This document shows positions 33,849-44,561 of a stretch of DNA of 64,000 bases, one piece after another. Source of the DNA: Cephalotrichum gorgonifer (Eukaryota; Ascomycota; Sordariomycetes; Microascales; Microascaceae); assembly GCA_900312665.1 (NCBI GenBank), contig ONZQ02000011.1, forward strand, positions 1,407,323 through 1,471,322, given 5' to 3'. The notes under the pieces are model-generated. The model did not search any database. It saw nothing but the letters and a program-made list of their open reading frames with translations, and was not told the DNA's origin. Position 1 is the first letter of the stretch. Each line of letters starts with the position of its first letter. The position numbers were made by a program, and so were the translations under genes.

Positions 33849-36800
33849 ATGGCAACTCCAGGTGTTAATCCTCTGACCGGCGCGCCGGTGACTCCATCAG
33901 TCAACACCCAGGTCACCGGCACCGCCGTTGCCTCGACTATCCAAGGCGTCGACATGCAGTCCCTTGTGGTGGCCTTTTCACTGTTAGAACAGCCCGCCGT
34001 CCCCATCCTACTGTGTATGTGAGCTTGGGCCCGAGTACTAACCGGCGGTTGACGACAGTGGTATCCTTGCGAACGCGGCTTCAGCAACAGCCTTTATCAT
34101 GGTCAAGGGGAAGACCACTTCGATATGGAAGGACGGCCAGAGGCTGGTCCTCGCTATATTCCTCATATCGGTAGCCCTGTGGGCGAATATCGACTTTATC
34201 TCTACCTTGATCAGCCAGACCTCGAACTCGGGATGCCAGGTCGCCGTCGCCTTCAGCTCAACCTTCGACCAGGTTGCGAGAGTCGCCCTGCTTCAATACT
34301 TCTTGTGGGCGTCGGCAGGTTCGGCCCAGACGGCTTTGCAGCGTTTCCTTCCTCAGGGTCTCTTGCTCGCCAGGTTCATCCTGGGTGGTGTATTTGTTGG
34401 CATGCAGAGGCCGCAGTTCAACCCCATTTGCGTCCCGACTACCCAGGTTATGCCCGTATCCATCGCGACGATAGTAACCGATGGCGCTGTGTTCCTGGTC
34501 TGCATGCTCAGGGTCTTTTCTGCTGGCAGGCTTCGAGACGCCAAGGAAGGCACGGCTGGCCATCAGAAGGCGAAGGGCGTTCGCTTTACTCTGGCTGGAT
34601 TCGTGCTGTGGATGGGTGTAAGTTACCAGGCCCGCTAGTATTTTTCTTACCCTCCTTCCTGTCTTCGAATACTCGGACAACTGACTCTGCTGCGTAGACG
34701 AGTATTCCCATGCACCTAGGAACCACTACTCTCCCGGTAGCTCTGAGGGTTGCTCTTCCTGCGGCTACAGCGACAATTCTTGTTGGTAGGTTTTGCGCAG
34801 GTCTTCCCCAACGCCATGGCATCAAGCCTTTTTTTCGAGGGCATCTTGACTAACTCTTGCGTCTAGCCGTTATTTCTGCCTTCTGCCGCACGCTCCCTCT
34901 CAGTGACGCCCGTCCATCGTCTTTCACACCCGAAGCTCCCTCGCCACGACCCCTCAGCACGACTCGGGACCTGCAGAGCCGCGACTTCCAGAGTCGGGAC
35001 CTATCTAGCTCCGACTCGGACTATCCGCCAAGTCGATACGAGGACCTGAAACGAGACGAGATCATATCAATCACCGCCTTCCCGAAGCCACCAACCCGGG
35101 ATGGCCCAAGGGAGCAGTCACCTATTGAGGGTACCTTGCCCGCAATTCTTAACGCAATGCCGGGACAGGCTGTGACTGGTGTCGGCGGATTGCCCGTACA
35201 GGGGCAGCTGTTCCCACCAACGCGGGCCGAGACCGCACCAGCTGTGAGGGATCTCAAGCCCTCGGAGGGAAGGGCTGATTCGGTACGGCCTAAGAAGGGG
35301 TTCTTCAGCAAAAGCGCCGCCGGAGGCGCCGCCGCGACGAGGCTTGCTATCTCAGGACCGGTGTTGCAGTCCGGAGACGGCGCACTCAACCCCCTTGACA
35401 AGATCCCAACGGTTGACCTGGCCACAGCGGCGAGGAATGAGAGGGATAGGAGGGAGCAGGCCAACCAGTCACCGGACTCTACTACCACTACCCTGGTTGC
35501 GATAGGCCCTGTTCCCCAGCCTCCCGTGATAACTCAGGAAGAGGCCGCGAGACGAGCCCAGAGCGTTAGGAGAAAGGACATCGCTTCAACAACCACTCCA
35601 CCTGAGTCTAACCCAGAACCTCAGGTCATAGGCCAGGAGACCCGGGGAGAGTCCGTCGCGATCACAACATCAGCCGAGCTATCACCCGGTGCGGACGAGC
35701 TTCGAAGGCGGTCACCACGGGCGCTAGAGAGCTCTCGTCCCGCACCACAGCTGGACCAGGCAAAGGGTGCGCCGCGGAGACCTCCTCGGCCGGAGAGTTT
35801 AGATATCGACCTTGGTATGCAGGTAACAAAGCCTGGTCCAAAACAGCAACCCTTTGGCTCGGTATCGACCGCCCCGGTTCCTATTCCTCCCCGAACGGCG
35901 TCTCCACCCCGGATTCCCTCGCCTCCGCAATTGTCCTCTCCGCCCAAGGTTCCGTCGCCATCACAAATATCTTCACCTCCGCAAACCACAAACCAAAGCA
36001 CCCCACCCCAGAAGGCGTCTAACTATTCGACCGTCTCTTCGTCACCACCAGGAAATCCCCAGCAGATACCTGATCCCGGAATGTCAAGCTTGCCTAGGAA
36101 GGGTTCAGTAAAAGCTAATATCCGGCCCTCAAGGCAACGACCCGTCTCGGTGGAGGATGTCCCATCGCCAGTGAAGCCCCCTGTGAAGCAGAGGGTAGGG
36201 GCGGGTCTACCCGGAAACCCCAAGGCGGTGGCCATGCGGCAGGTAGAGGCAGAGGCCAAATCGCAGAGGCAGCAGACTGTTATGTTTGTGAACAACATCG
36301 AGTATAGCGACCCTGTTGCGGTGAAGAATATCTTGGACGGCGCCGCCAAGAAAGCGGCTGGTAATGCTCAGCTACCGCCTGCTCTGAAGGCCACAGCCTC
36401 AGTGTTGCACAGGCCCAGGCCGGTACCTAGGCACAAGAGCGACGAGGAGGAAGAGGTTACCGCTCAAGGCTACGTCGAATCACCAGCTACAAAGGGGCAC
36501 GAAAGGACCAAGTCCAATGGCTCGGTCTCGACTAGAAAGTCCATCTTCAAGGCTAACCCGGGGAGCCCTTCTCAATTACCTCCTCTGCCACCACCACCCA
36601 AGCACCCTGGTAACCAGATACGGCCGCGCCCGAACAACACCAAGAGTATGACGTTCGATGAGAAGATGGACATCTTCTTCCCCGTGCCTCCGGGCGGTGG
36701 CGACAACGCCAGATCCCACTTCTCGCCCGTCCCCGCCGCACCTGCCTCACGGCCCTCGTTCATAGAGACGGATAACGAGTCGGGGAAGGACAAGTCGGAT

Positions 36801-39659
36801 CGTACGACAAAAACTTCGTTCCAGACCCAAAGTGTCGTCGAAATTGTTGACACGCGGCGCGGGTTGCCTATGAATATGCGGAACACGGCCAAGTTTAGCA
36901 TTGACACTGAAACGACGACGGCAGTCAGTCAGGCTTGGCTCCCTCCCGTTCCAAGTATACCGGATATTAAGGGTCTAGGGTCTTTGACTTACGAGGGCGC
37001 GAAGAGGCAGTCATCTCCCGTCCTCCCTTATCCTGTCGACGGCATGCCGATGTTTGCCGACGAGAAGAGCCAGGACGACGTTAAGAAGGGGCTGCAAGCT
37101 TATCCTCGAACGACCTATACCCAAAAGCAGGATGACCAGGAACTCATGACCATCATGCTTGACCCTAGCCAGGCACAGCGGGGCAACATGGCTGAGCGGG
37201 AGTCATGGATGGCAGACGGCGAGTTGGCCATTGAACGACCACTGGTAGCGGCGGGTGAACCCAAGATAGAGAATCGTTGGCATCAGCGTATCGGCAAAGA
37301 ATGTCCGACCTTCACCAACCGACTGGAGAATAGGCGATCTAGGAAGATGGTGCCACCAACACCTCTCCTCCTCCGTGGCGCGGCCAACAAGAACATGGTT
37401 ATCATCCGGGCTGCCGAGCCGTCGCCCCTTGAATCGCCATCCGAAGCCTACCAGGACATCCAGGCAAAACTACAGAAGCTCGAACAGCCCAATAGGGACT
37501 CTACGGGAACGGAGGGGAGGAAGGAGGATCTGCTGGCCAACCTAGAGAGGGAAATGGGGATGCAGGAGGATCACTGGCACGAAATGCAGAACGGTCTCAG
37601 GGATTCGATCTCTACCCTCCGAACATCCCCGGCACGCGACTCGATGTACAGGCCTGCGTCGAGAATGGCTGGCCAAGGGCCGGCCAATAGGGGTAGCTTG
37701 CTCAAGTCAAACGCGGTGGCTCAAGCTCAGCTCCGCAGCCCTACCCCCCCATACACTGATGAGTCTGATGATGATGAGGTCGCCGCACGCGTCGTTGCCA
37801 ATCAAGTGAAGCCAGAGGCCAAGGCATTAATTAACGCCAGCCTGTGGAAGCCAAGCGCTGTGCCTCGACTTGTCACCACCTCGGTCCACGCTCTATGGAC
37901 ACATCCTCAGATGTCGCTCAGTCAGACTGTCGGGAGCGTCACCCTGGCCTCTCTCGATAAGGTGCACCCGTCGAGGAAGACTCCGGCACGCGCTATCAGC
38001 CAGCCACTTGACAAGCTACGGAGCTCTTCTCTCTGGAATAAGGCCAAGAAGCCAGCGGCGCCCTCCGGTTATCTCTGGGGAGCCACTGCTCCAATCCGGG
38101 AGACAAAGAGCTCCAGTCGACCGTTGACTCAGCGACCCTCTCGGAAAAGTCGGCGCATGACACTCCTCCCCGACATCCTGGAGAGTCCCCAGCCCCTCCC
38201 AGACAAACGGGGAACTCTAGGACTCTACCAGTTCCCATGGGGTGAGAAGTCTGATACGGCAGTCATCAGCGCCCCTCCCCCCCGCATGTCCATGGCTATG
38301 CCCGGCACCATGACAACCGGCGGTTCCCGAGTCGCGGCCGCGTTCGACGCCCGCTCGAGACAGATGGAGACGGAGGAGTACTCATCCTCCTTCTTCGACG
38401 ACTACGACGACGAGGGAGGGTCCGAGGATGACTCCGACTTCGACATGGACGACAGCGACGAGGACTTTGACGAGACAACGCTGTGGGAGATTGCCAGTCT
38501 CTTGAAGACGGATAACATCCCGTCCAAGATGTCGCTACTGCCGTCGTCTTCCGAGAGCAGGACCAGGACGCGGGGCGAGAGGTCAGTCATCGACGAGAAT
38601 ATGCAGGGAAATAGGGAAGATGATCGGGCGGACTCTATCATCGTTGCGCTAGATAGCAGCATTCTGCCAGCGCCACGGCAGACGTCGCTCTGGGTTAAAC
38701 CTCCGCGACCGGGAAAGACTGGCCTTGGGCTTCCGCAGCCTGATGTTCGTGTCTGGGTTCGGTATATACCTGTGAGCGAGACGCGGGCCCGTGAAAGGCC
38801 GAGGCAGGAGGAGCCCGCCCTTATAGAGTCGAGGTCGCTCTGGAAGCCCCGGAAGCCGACAACTCGGCAAGACTCCCTGCTCTGGGGACCGACGGTACAT
38901 GGCGCGACCAAAATGTGGACTGCTCCTGCCCGGGCGCAACCCAGGAATATCGCCGGCCTCTTCAACCCGCACCACGAGCGCCAGAGCTCTAGGGCCACGG
39001 CCACGATAAATGAGTCCGCGGCGCTTCACTCAAGGCGCCCGAGCAGGCCACGGATTCACACCGAGGCGCTCCCCGTGCAAGTTTCCTCCTCCCTGTGGAG
39101 TGTCGAGGACTTGCAGCCACGGCAGGACATCAACTGGATCGCTACGCCTATCGAGAGCCGGCCTCATCAGCCGCTTCGCAAGCACTATAGGCGGCCCATT
39201 GCCTCCAAAGCCGACTGGGAAGCTGCCCTTCACGAGGCGATTGAAGCCAGCCACCCTAGGAAGAGCAAGCCGGCTTTCGCCACGGAACAGGAGTGGGCCG
39301 CAGCTCTTAACGAAGCGCTCTTCCTGAGCAGGAGCAAAGGCAATGGCTCACGTCGGCCAGCCCAGGAGGCCGACGTGGCTACCGGCCTCTGGTCGAAACC
39401 GCGGGAGGTGGAGCATGGTCACGGTGGCCTTTGGCAACCCGGCCGTACTCGACCCGTCCCGACTTGGGCGGCGTCGGTGTCGGAGAGGACGGCGCCCCAC
39501 AAGGGACGGCGCATGCCCGAGGCCGACAAGCCGCTGCCCGTGTTCCTGTGGCAGAAGATGTGGAGGATCCAGGACTTGGAGCCGAAGAAGCCCAAGAAAG
39601 ACTGGTTGGATACTAAGTCACTGACTAAGAAGTTTAAGGGGATCCAGTTCAGATATTAG
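33849..39659 (+). CDS. Large protein with about seven membrane segments and a long LW-repeat tail; function unknown
   Basis: Four exons, join(33849..34012,34059..34617,34698..34785,34867..39659), 1867 residues. Introns are 46, 80 and 81 nt; the first is very short but has branch CTAAC and acceptor ACAG. Residues 1-280 contain hydrophobic stretches at about 48-70, 83-104, 126-147, 153-171, 187-209, 228-249 and 255-277, i.e. a plausible seven-helix domain. The remaining 1580 residues are polar, Pro/Ser/Arg-rich and mostly disordered. From about residue 1262 to the end there are twelve Leu-Trp motifs in varied contexts (SLWKP, ALWTH, SLWNK, YLWGA, TLWEI, SLWVK, LLWGP and others). Two adjacent similar helices, ADWEAALHEAIEAS and QEWAAALNEALFLS, lie near 39207-39330. 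An acidic block, DDYDDEGGSEDDSDFDMDD, sits at about 38398-38455. I do not recognise a named family. Confidence 0.85.
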
Positions 39660-40385
39660 GAGAGTGTGTTGGAATCTCAGAGTTGCGCTCGCCTTGGTAG
39701 GGAATGGGAGGGACATTTGCTAATTCTAATGGTAAATGCTTTGAGGAGATATTAGTTTGGGGTTTCTTGTATGTTTGATCACTGCACGGCCAGTAGTTTT
39801 TTTTTTTTGTTTCTTGTCCAATTTACACACTCTTTCCGTCTGTCGCTCGTTATTATTTCGCTCTCTCACCTACTGATGTCATCGTGTAAGTTTGGAAGAC
39901 TCGAAAGTCGGAGGAGATTGATTAGCAAGCTCACCATCGGGAGGTTGATTAGCAAGCGCGCCATCGGTATATTGATTAGCAAGCGCTTGGACTCGGCCCA
40001 TGATATTGTCGGCTGTCGTGCTGCTTGTTGGAACAGTATGAAGTCACAGACGGGGACCGGAGCGAGACGCCGAAACAGTTGAGCGGGTGATGCCGTTAGA
40101 TGGCCCCGCATGCATGCTTCCGATGATTTATAATAAACCACATATTTATAACGACGGTAATGCATGATTGCCGTAACCGGATCCGATACCCGAATACTCT
40201 CAGCTAGCCCGAGCGAGACCCCCGCGCATGAAGCCCCTTGGTCTTATATATCATGCCATGAACCCACCTTAGACTTTCAATACCCGCCGCAAGTGGTAGA
40301 CAAACAGACAAGTTTGGGCTAAAAGGGTTTGTCAACTTCGCTCTCTATACTCACGTCTTACTCAGGCTCTATAAACTTTACAGCC
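39660..40385. other. Intergenic region with minisatellite
   Basis: Holds the 3' flank of the LW-repeat gene, including a T tract near 39796-39810, a 27-bp minisatellite (separate entry), and the promoter of the dehydrogenase gene. An ATG-started frame at 39771 crosses the repeat but has no other support. Confidence 0.5.
39918..39986. repeat. 27-bp minisatellite, 2.5 copies
   Basis: Units start at 39918, 39945 and 39972, each beginning TTGATTAGCAAGC and continuing with a CACCATCGG-type segment; the third is cut short after GCGC. The period is a multiple of three, so both strands show an in-frame peptide repeat (LISK on plus, LLIN on minus). Confidence 0.9.
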
Positions 40386-41398
40386 ATGGCACCCAAAATA
40401 ATGTGGATCGGTCTCGGGAACATGGGGAGGGTGAGTGGCGTCACCATAGCTAACCTGCGTGCCCAGAAGTCACAATGTCTAACCTATTCATGTAGGGAAT
40501 GGTCAAGAACCTCGTAGAGAAGGCCCCTCTCTTGGATTCTCTGATCATCTACAACCGCACCCGCGCCCGCGCCGAGACCCTCAGGTCCACTCTACCGGAC
40601 CCCTCGGCCGTCACCATCGCCGAGTCAGTAGCCGATGGTGTTTCCGCGGCCGATATTATCTTCACCTGCCTCTCCGACGACGCCGCTGTGACCTCGACCC
40701 TCGAGACGGCACTGCAGTCGGCCACGGTCGCAGGTAAGGTCTTCGTCGACTGCTCGACTATCCACCCGGACACCACCTCAGCGTTGGGTAAGCTCGTGGC
40801 GGCCGCGGGCTCGGACTTTGTCGCGGCGCCGGTGTTCGGTGCGCCGGCAATGGCGGACTCCGGGCAGCTTGTCGCCGTCCTAGCGGGCGCGCGCCCCGTC
40901 CTAGACAGGGTGCGGCCGTACTTCAAGGGTGTGACGGCGCGCGCGGAGATCGATCTCTCTGGCGACACCCTGACGGCCGAGGAATCTTGGGGGAGGGCCA
41001 CGCTCCTCAAGGTGCTGGGGAACACCTTCATCCTGAACATGGTGGAGCAGCTCGCCGAGGGCCTCACCGTCGCGGAGAAGTCCGGGCTCGGGACGGCGCC
41101 GCTGGTGTCCTTCGTCGAGGCCATCTTCCCCGGGCCTTACGCTGCCTACGCGCAGCGCATGCTCACCGGGGACTACTACAAGAGGGAGGAACCGCTGTTC
41201 TCCGTCGACCTCGCGAGGAAGGACCTCAGGCACGCCACGAGCGTCGCGGAGAAGGCAGGGATGAGGCTGCCGAATGCGGAAACGGCCCAGGCACACCTTG
41301 ATAGGGTTAAGGAGCGGGACGGCTCAAAGGGGGACATTGCGGGGATTTACGGCGCCGTGAGGGAGGAGGCAGGGCTGGAGTTTGAGAACAGCTCATAG
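40386..41398 (+). CDS. 3-hydroxyisobutyrate-dehydrogenase-like NAD(P)-dependent oxidoreductase
   Basis: Two exons, join(40386..40430,40496..41398), 315 residues. The 65-nt intron (GTGAGT, branch CTAAC, acceptor GTAG) separates the first 15 codons; joining gives the dinucleotide-binding motif IGLGNMGRGM. Substrate motif DCSTIHPDTTSAL matches the beta-hydroxyacid dehydrogenase D-x-S-T signature. The C-terminal helical domain begins near LLKVLGNTFILNMVEQ, whose Lys (in LLK) occupies the family's catalytic Lys position. No mitochondrial presequence is evident, so this is more likely one of the cytosolic paralogues acting on small 3-hydroxyacids or aldehydes than the valine-pathway enzyme itself. 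Family assignment is firm; substrate is unknown. Confidence 0.9.
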
Positions 41399-41573
41399 AC
41401 GAGATAGGTGCAATTCAAGAAACCATGTGAACTTGAGCTTTAGGATTGGAGACCCTGAAGGTTACTGTCGTATTACGATTGGAGTTGGTTGGTTCTATTG
41501 GACATTGCTCTCTTCCACGCGCTCACCTTAAGAATTCTGGTAATACCGAGTCTAAACGTAAACAAGTAAATCA

Positions 41574-41645
41574 TCCCATATAGTGTAGGGGTTATCATAC
41601 TGCCCTCTCACGGCAGAGACCGGGGTTCGATTCCCTGTGTGGGAG
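41574..41645 (+). tRNA. tRNA-Glu, anticodon CTC
   Basis: A 72-nt cloverleaf without intron. The acceptor stem pairs TCCCATA (41574) with TGTGGGA (41638) with one G-T wobble. The anticodon stem is CTGCC/GGCAG with loop CTCTCAC, giving anticodon CTC. The T arm is CGGGG-TTCGATT-CCCTG. A pol III terminator follows at 41650. Confidence 0.95.
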
Positions 41646-41649
41646 ATTA

Positions 41650-41658
41650 TTTTTTTTT
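41650..41658 (+). terminator. RNA polymerase III terminator (T9)
   Basis: Nine consecutive T residues begin five bases after the tRNA-Glu 3' end, as expected for pol III termination. Confidence 0.85.
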
Positions 41659-41976
41659 CTCGTGTGGGGGATTGCTCTTTTTGCTTCGACACTTCTACTC
41701 CTACCCGTGCAATAACACATAATATCTGCATCCTGCTTGGATTAACTTTTAATAATAGGTTCGCTGATTTGGAACCCTGGAGAGCGCTCGCTGCTTGCAC
41801 CGGTCTAGACCATATTAACTACATAGCTTGCGTGTTGGTTCGGTTGGAGGTGGGTGGTGACTAAGCACTCTACTGAAGGCAGCTTCCAAACAGGCTTGCG
41901 ACTCAACCTTCCCGCAAGCTCCATCTCATCCCTCCACGCCTCCCACACCCAGTAACCCAATAGCGATATCGCAACC

Positions 41977-42341
41977 ATGGGCCTGTAAGTACCGTTGAGC
42001 TTTCTTCCCGTCCTAGCCCCCGTCTCCGCCAGTTCATTCTCCAGTCGCGAGACTGGACTAACTAACTCCGCTGATAGCTTCGTCGTCTTCTTCGTCCTCG
42101 CCGTAGTCGTGGCCGCCAGCGCCGGGACCTGGGTCTTCGTGCCGCGTTTCTTCCCCAAGGAGACGCAACTGTAGGTTCATTCCGGCCCCTAGCCTCCTCC
42201 GCCTGCTGACAATCGGATGACAGCATCTGGCGCTCCTCGGTGATAATGGCTCTCGCGTGCTGCTACCTCATGTGGGCCATCACCTACCTCGCGCAACTGA
42301 ACCCGCTCGTTGTACCGAAGCGATCGAACCTCCGAGCCTGA
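41977..42341 (+). CDS. vma9: V-type proton ATPase subunit e (Vma9)
   Basis: Small membrane subunit of the Vo sector of the vacuolar H+-ATPase. Three exons, join(41977..41984,42078..42170,42224..42341), 72 residues. The first coding exon is only 8 nt (ATG GGC CT, in a good context ACCATGG); introns are 93 and 53 nt with GTAAGT and GTAGGT donors. The joined product has two membrane helices: FVVFFVLAVVVAASAGTWVF and VIMALACCYLMWAITYLAQL, separated by VPRFFPKETQLIWRSS, followed by the typical NPLVVPKRS tail. Length and layout fit subunit e. It is convergent with arv1 and lies 330 nt after tRNA-Glu. Confidence 0.92.
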
Positions 42342-42810
42342 ACATTTCGAGCCCGCTTCTATACCCCTGTCGACGCTACGCGTTTGGTCTCGGCGCCGAG
42401 ACTCGAGTGAAACTTGGATGGAAGGGGGTAGTGACGGTGTGAGGCGGGCAGCTGGCATAGGGAGAAGCATGTCTTGTTATCGCTGAACCAGGCTCTGTAC
42501 TATTTTAGAGGGTGAGCGAGGAGATACTTTTTTTTGAACAACATGGCTGGTTGGGCAGGGCGTTCCGGTTGTTTACTGGGAGAGAAGGGGCGAGCTATTA
42601 GTCTATAGCCCCTTTCTTACTATGGATTTATAGCATCGATGGAACACAAACGTTTCGCAGCATTTCCTCCGTCCCACCACTGGAACCGGCAGGTTCTTTG
42701 GAACCTTGGAAACCGATTCTGTTGACGGCAACGCGCACCAACTTGGACACTCCAACATCATTCCATGCACAATCATAAGTGACATTGACATCCAGCGAGA
42801 GCTACCTATT
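42342..42810. other. Convergent 3' region between vma9 and arv1
   Basis: 469 nt between the two stop codons. It contains a T tract near 42528 and no supportable gene. Confidence 0.5.
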
Positions 42811-43970
42811 CTACCCCGCCGCCCACAACTCACCCAGGTGCCCCCCGGACGCCCAGAGAGACCTTATCCCCAGCCCGTCGTCCACCCCCTCGATCCCCAC
42901 GGCCGAGAACACGCCCCGGCCGACCCCCCACCTCGCCAGCGCCCCGACCGCCGTAAGGAACGCCGCAACGCCGTACGAGCAGTCGAGGAGTATCTTTAGC
43001 GCCTCGACGTTGTTCGCGACCACGGCCCAGCCCAGAGACCTCGCCGCCGCCGGGACGTCGTACTCCCATATCACCATTAAAATTGGGAAGAGCTTTGTGG
43101 AGGAGGAGACGAGCAGGGCCGTGGAGACGGAGTTGGGGCGGTGGTAGGTAGGGAGGAGGCCCAGGAACGAGAGCGGGGAGAATCGAGAGGACGTGAGGAG
43201 GCGGATGCTGAAGTGGAAGGCGAGGGTCGAGAGGGAGCAGTGGAGAACTGGAAGAGGTTAGTCGGCGATGGAACCCCAACATGTGTGTGTGCGTGTGTGA
43301 GTGTGTAGAGAGAGAGAGAGAAAAGGAAGGGGGAGGGGGTCCTCTTACGGAAGAAAATGTACTGTAGAATGATGGGTTGTTGCGCCAGTTGGTTTAGGAC
43401 GTGATTGGAGGAAGCAGGGACAGCCTGCTTTTCTATGCGGGCCCAGGTGAGGTAGACGTCGAAGAGGAGGAGAAGGACGCCTAGGCGGATGATGGATGGC
43501 TAGGGCACGTCAGCTTGCTGTCCATCTGCCATGGCCACCACCGGGTGCGTAGGTTGCGGGGAGGAACTTACATCGAACTGATCATGCTCGCGCATTAGAG
43601 TATTATGGAGTAAATGTCGATACACCTATCCCCCGTCAGCGTCCGTATCAATGACCGCATCGACTCTCCTTAAATCTGCCCCTCCACGGCTCCAGAATCC
43701 CCCCACCCCCCCCCCCCCCCCGTTTTTTTTTCCTAGCCGAAGGAGGTGACAATGAGATGGACACACCTGCGGCTTGATGAGCACCAGATCAATAAACATG
43801 ACCACAAAGTCGTGCTCAACGTATTTGTCGCAAAAGTTGCCGCAGTTCCGGCACACCGTCAGCCGTATGATCTGGCCCTTGGGACTCGCCGCGCCAGCAC
43901 CGCCCGCCGCGCCCGAGTACTCCGTCCATAGCGTCTTGACCGGGTGCCGGCACTCGATGCAGATGGGCAT
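42811..43970 (-). CDS. arv1: Sterol homeostasis protein Arv1
   Basis: Arv1 is an ER multi-spanning protein needed for sterol distribution and GPI-anchor precursor handling. Four exons, complement(join(42811..43247,43349..43499,43572..43625,43767..43970)), 281 residues; introns 101, 72 and 141 nt. The N-terminal Arv1 homology domain carries the zinc-ribbon-like cysteines: CIECRHPVKTLW and later CRNCGNFCDKYVEHDFVVM, then DLVLIKPQVYRHLLHNTLM across the first splice. Several hydrophobic segments follow (RLGVLLLLFDVYLTW, LFPILMVIW, and C-terminal ones). Exon 2 is only 54 nt. The intron sequences contain long low-complexity tracts (separate entries). The gene is functionally close to mcd4 (12 kb away) in GPI-anchor metabolism, though not clustered with it. 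Confidence 0.93.
43281..43320. repeat. GT/GA dinucleotide microsatellite in arv1 intron 3
   Basis: A run of TG dinucleotides passes into GA dinucleotides on the plus strand, lying inside the third intron of arv1. Confidence 0.85.
43706..43731. repeat. Homopolymer C16-G-T9 tract in arv1 intron 1
   Basis: Sixteen C residues (43706-43721) are followed by one G and nine T residues (43723-43731). On the transcribed minus strand this reads A9-C-G16. It may be prone to slippage or sequencing error. Confidence 0.85.
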
Positions 43971-44561
43971 TTTGGTCGGTTCTCTCGGTTTTCCGAGTGT
44001 TACGCGGGCGCCCCCGAGAGATTCGCGTTGGTGTTGCTAGTGAGGTGTGGCAGGCGGGCGTTGCTCCGGGATTGACATTGATGGCTTATCTTATCGGGGC
44101 ATTGAAAGCTGCATACAAGTATTCGTCTGAGCGTGATGAGCTTGGGCTGGTTTGGAGACGTGGTCAGTGCTTTCGGTTTTGCATGTGCTTGTAATGCTCG
44201 AATTTACTCCGTATTTGAATGATCTGCAACAGCCAGCTGCCAATGAATCCGTCAGCCAATGAATCCATCAACTACAAGTGCACACTACTCGCTATTCGTA
44301 CTCAAGCATCGGCCCAAGAAATAATAAACGGGATCGGATATGGTATAGATACTTGTGGACCTGTCCTACCATCTATCTAATATGGCGCCTCCTATCAACA
44401 AAGAGAAGGAAAAAGAAAAAACGCCGATGTGCCAATGAGAACAAAAGAAAGTTTGAAAGGCCCGGGCCAAGGAAGTCAGTGATCTCTCCCACCCAGGATT
44501 ATAGACAAAAAGGGGCGGCTCCACGGTTCAACGATGGATAAGATCTCCCCCCTATCCTCAC
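43971..44561. other. Region between arv1 start and the LysM gene 3' end
   Basis: 591 nt. It must contain the arv1 promoter and the 3' end of the LysM transcript. A direct repeat (AGCCAATGAATCC, near 44235 and 44253) is present. No gene was seen. Confidence 0.5.

Noticed and set aside
39771..40082. 103-codon ATG frame crossing the 27-bp repeat
   Set aside because: Composition is dictated by the T tract and minisatellite; no homologue recognised. Kept only as a repeat and a finding.
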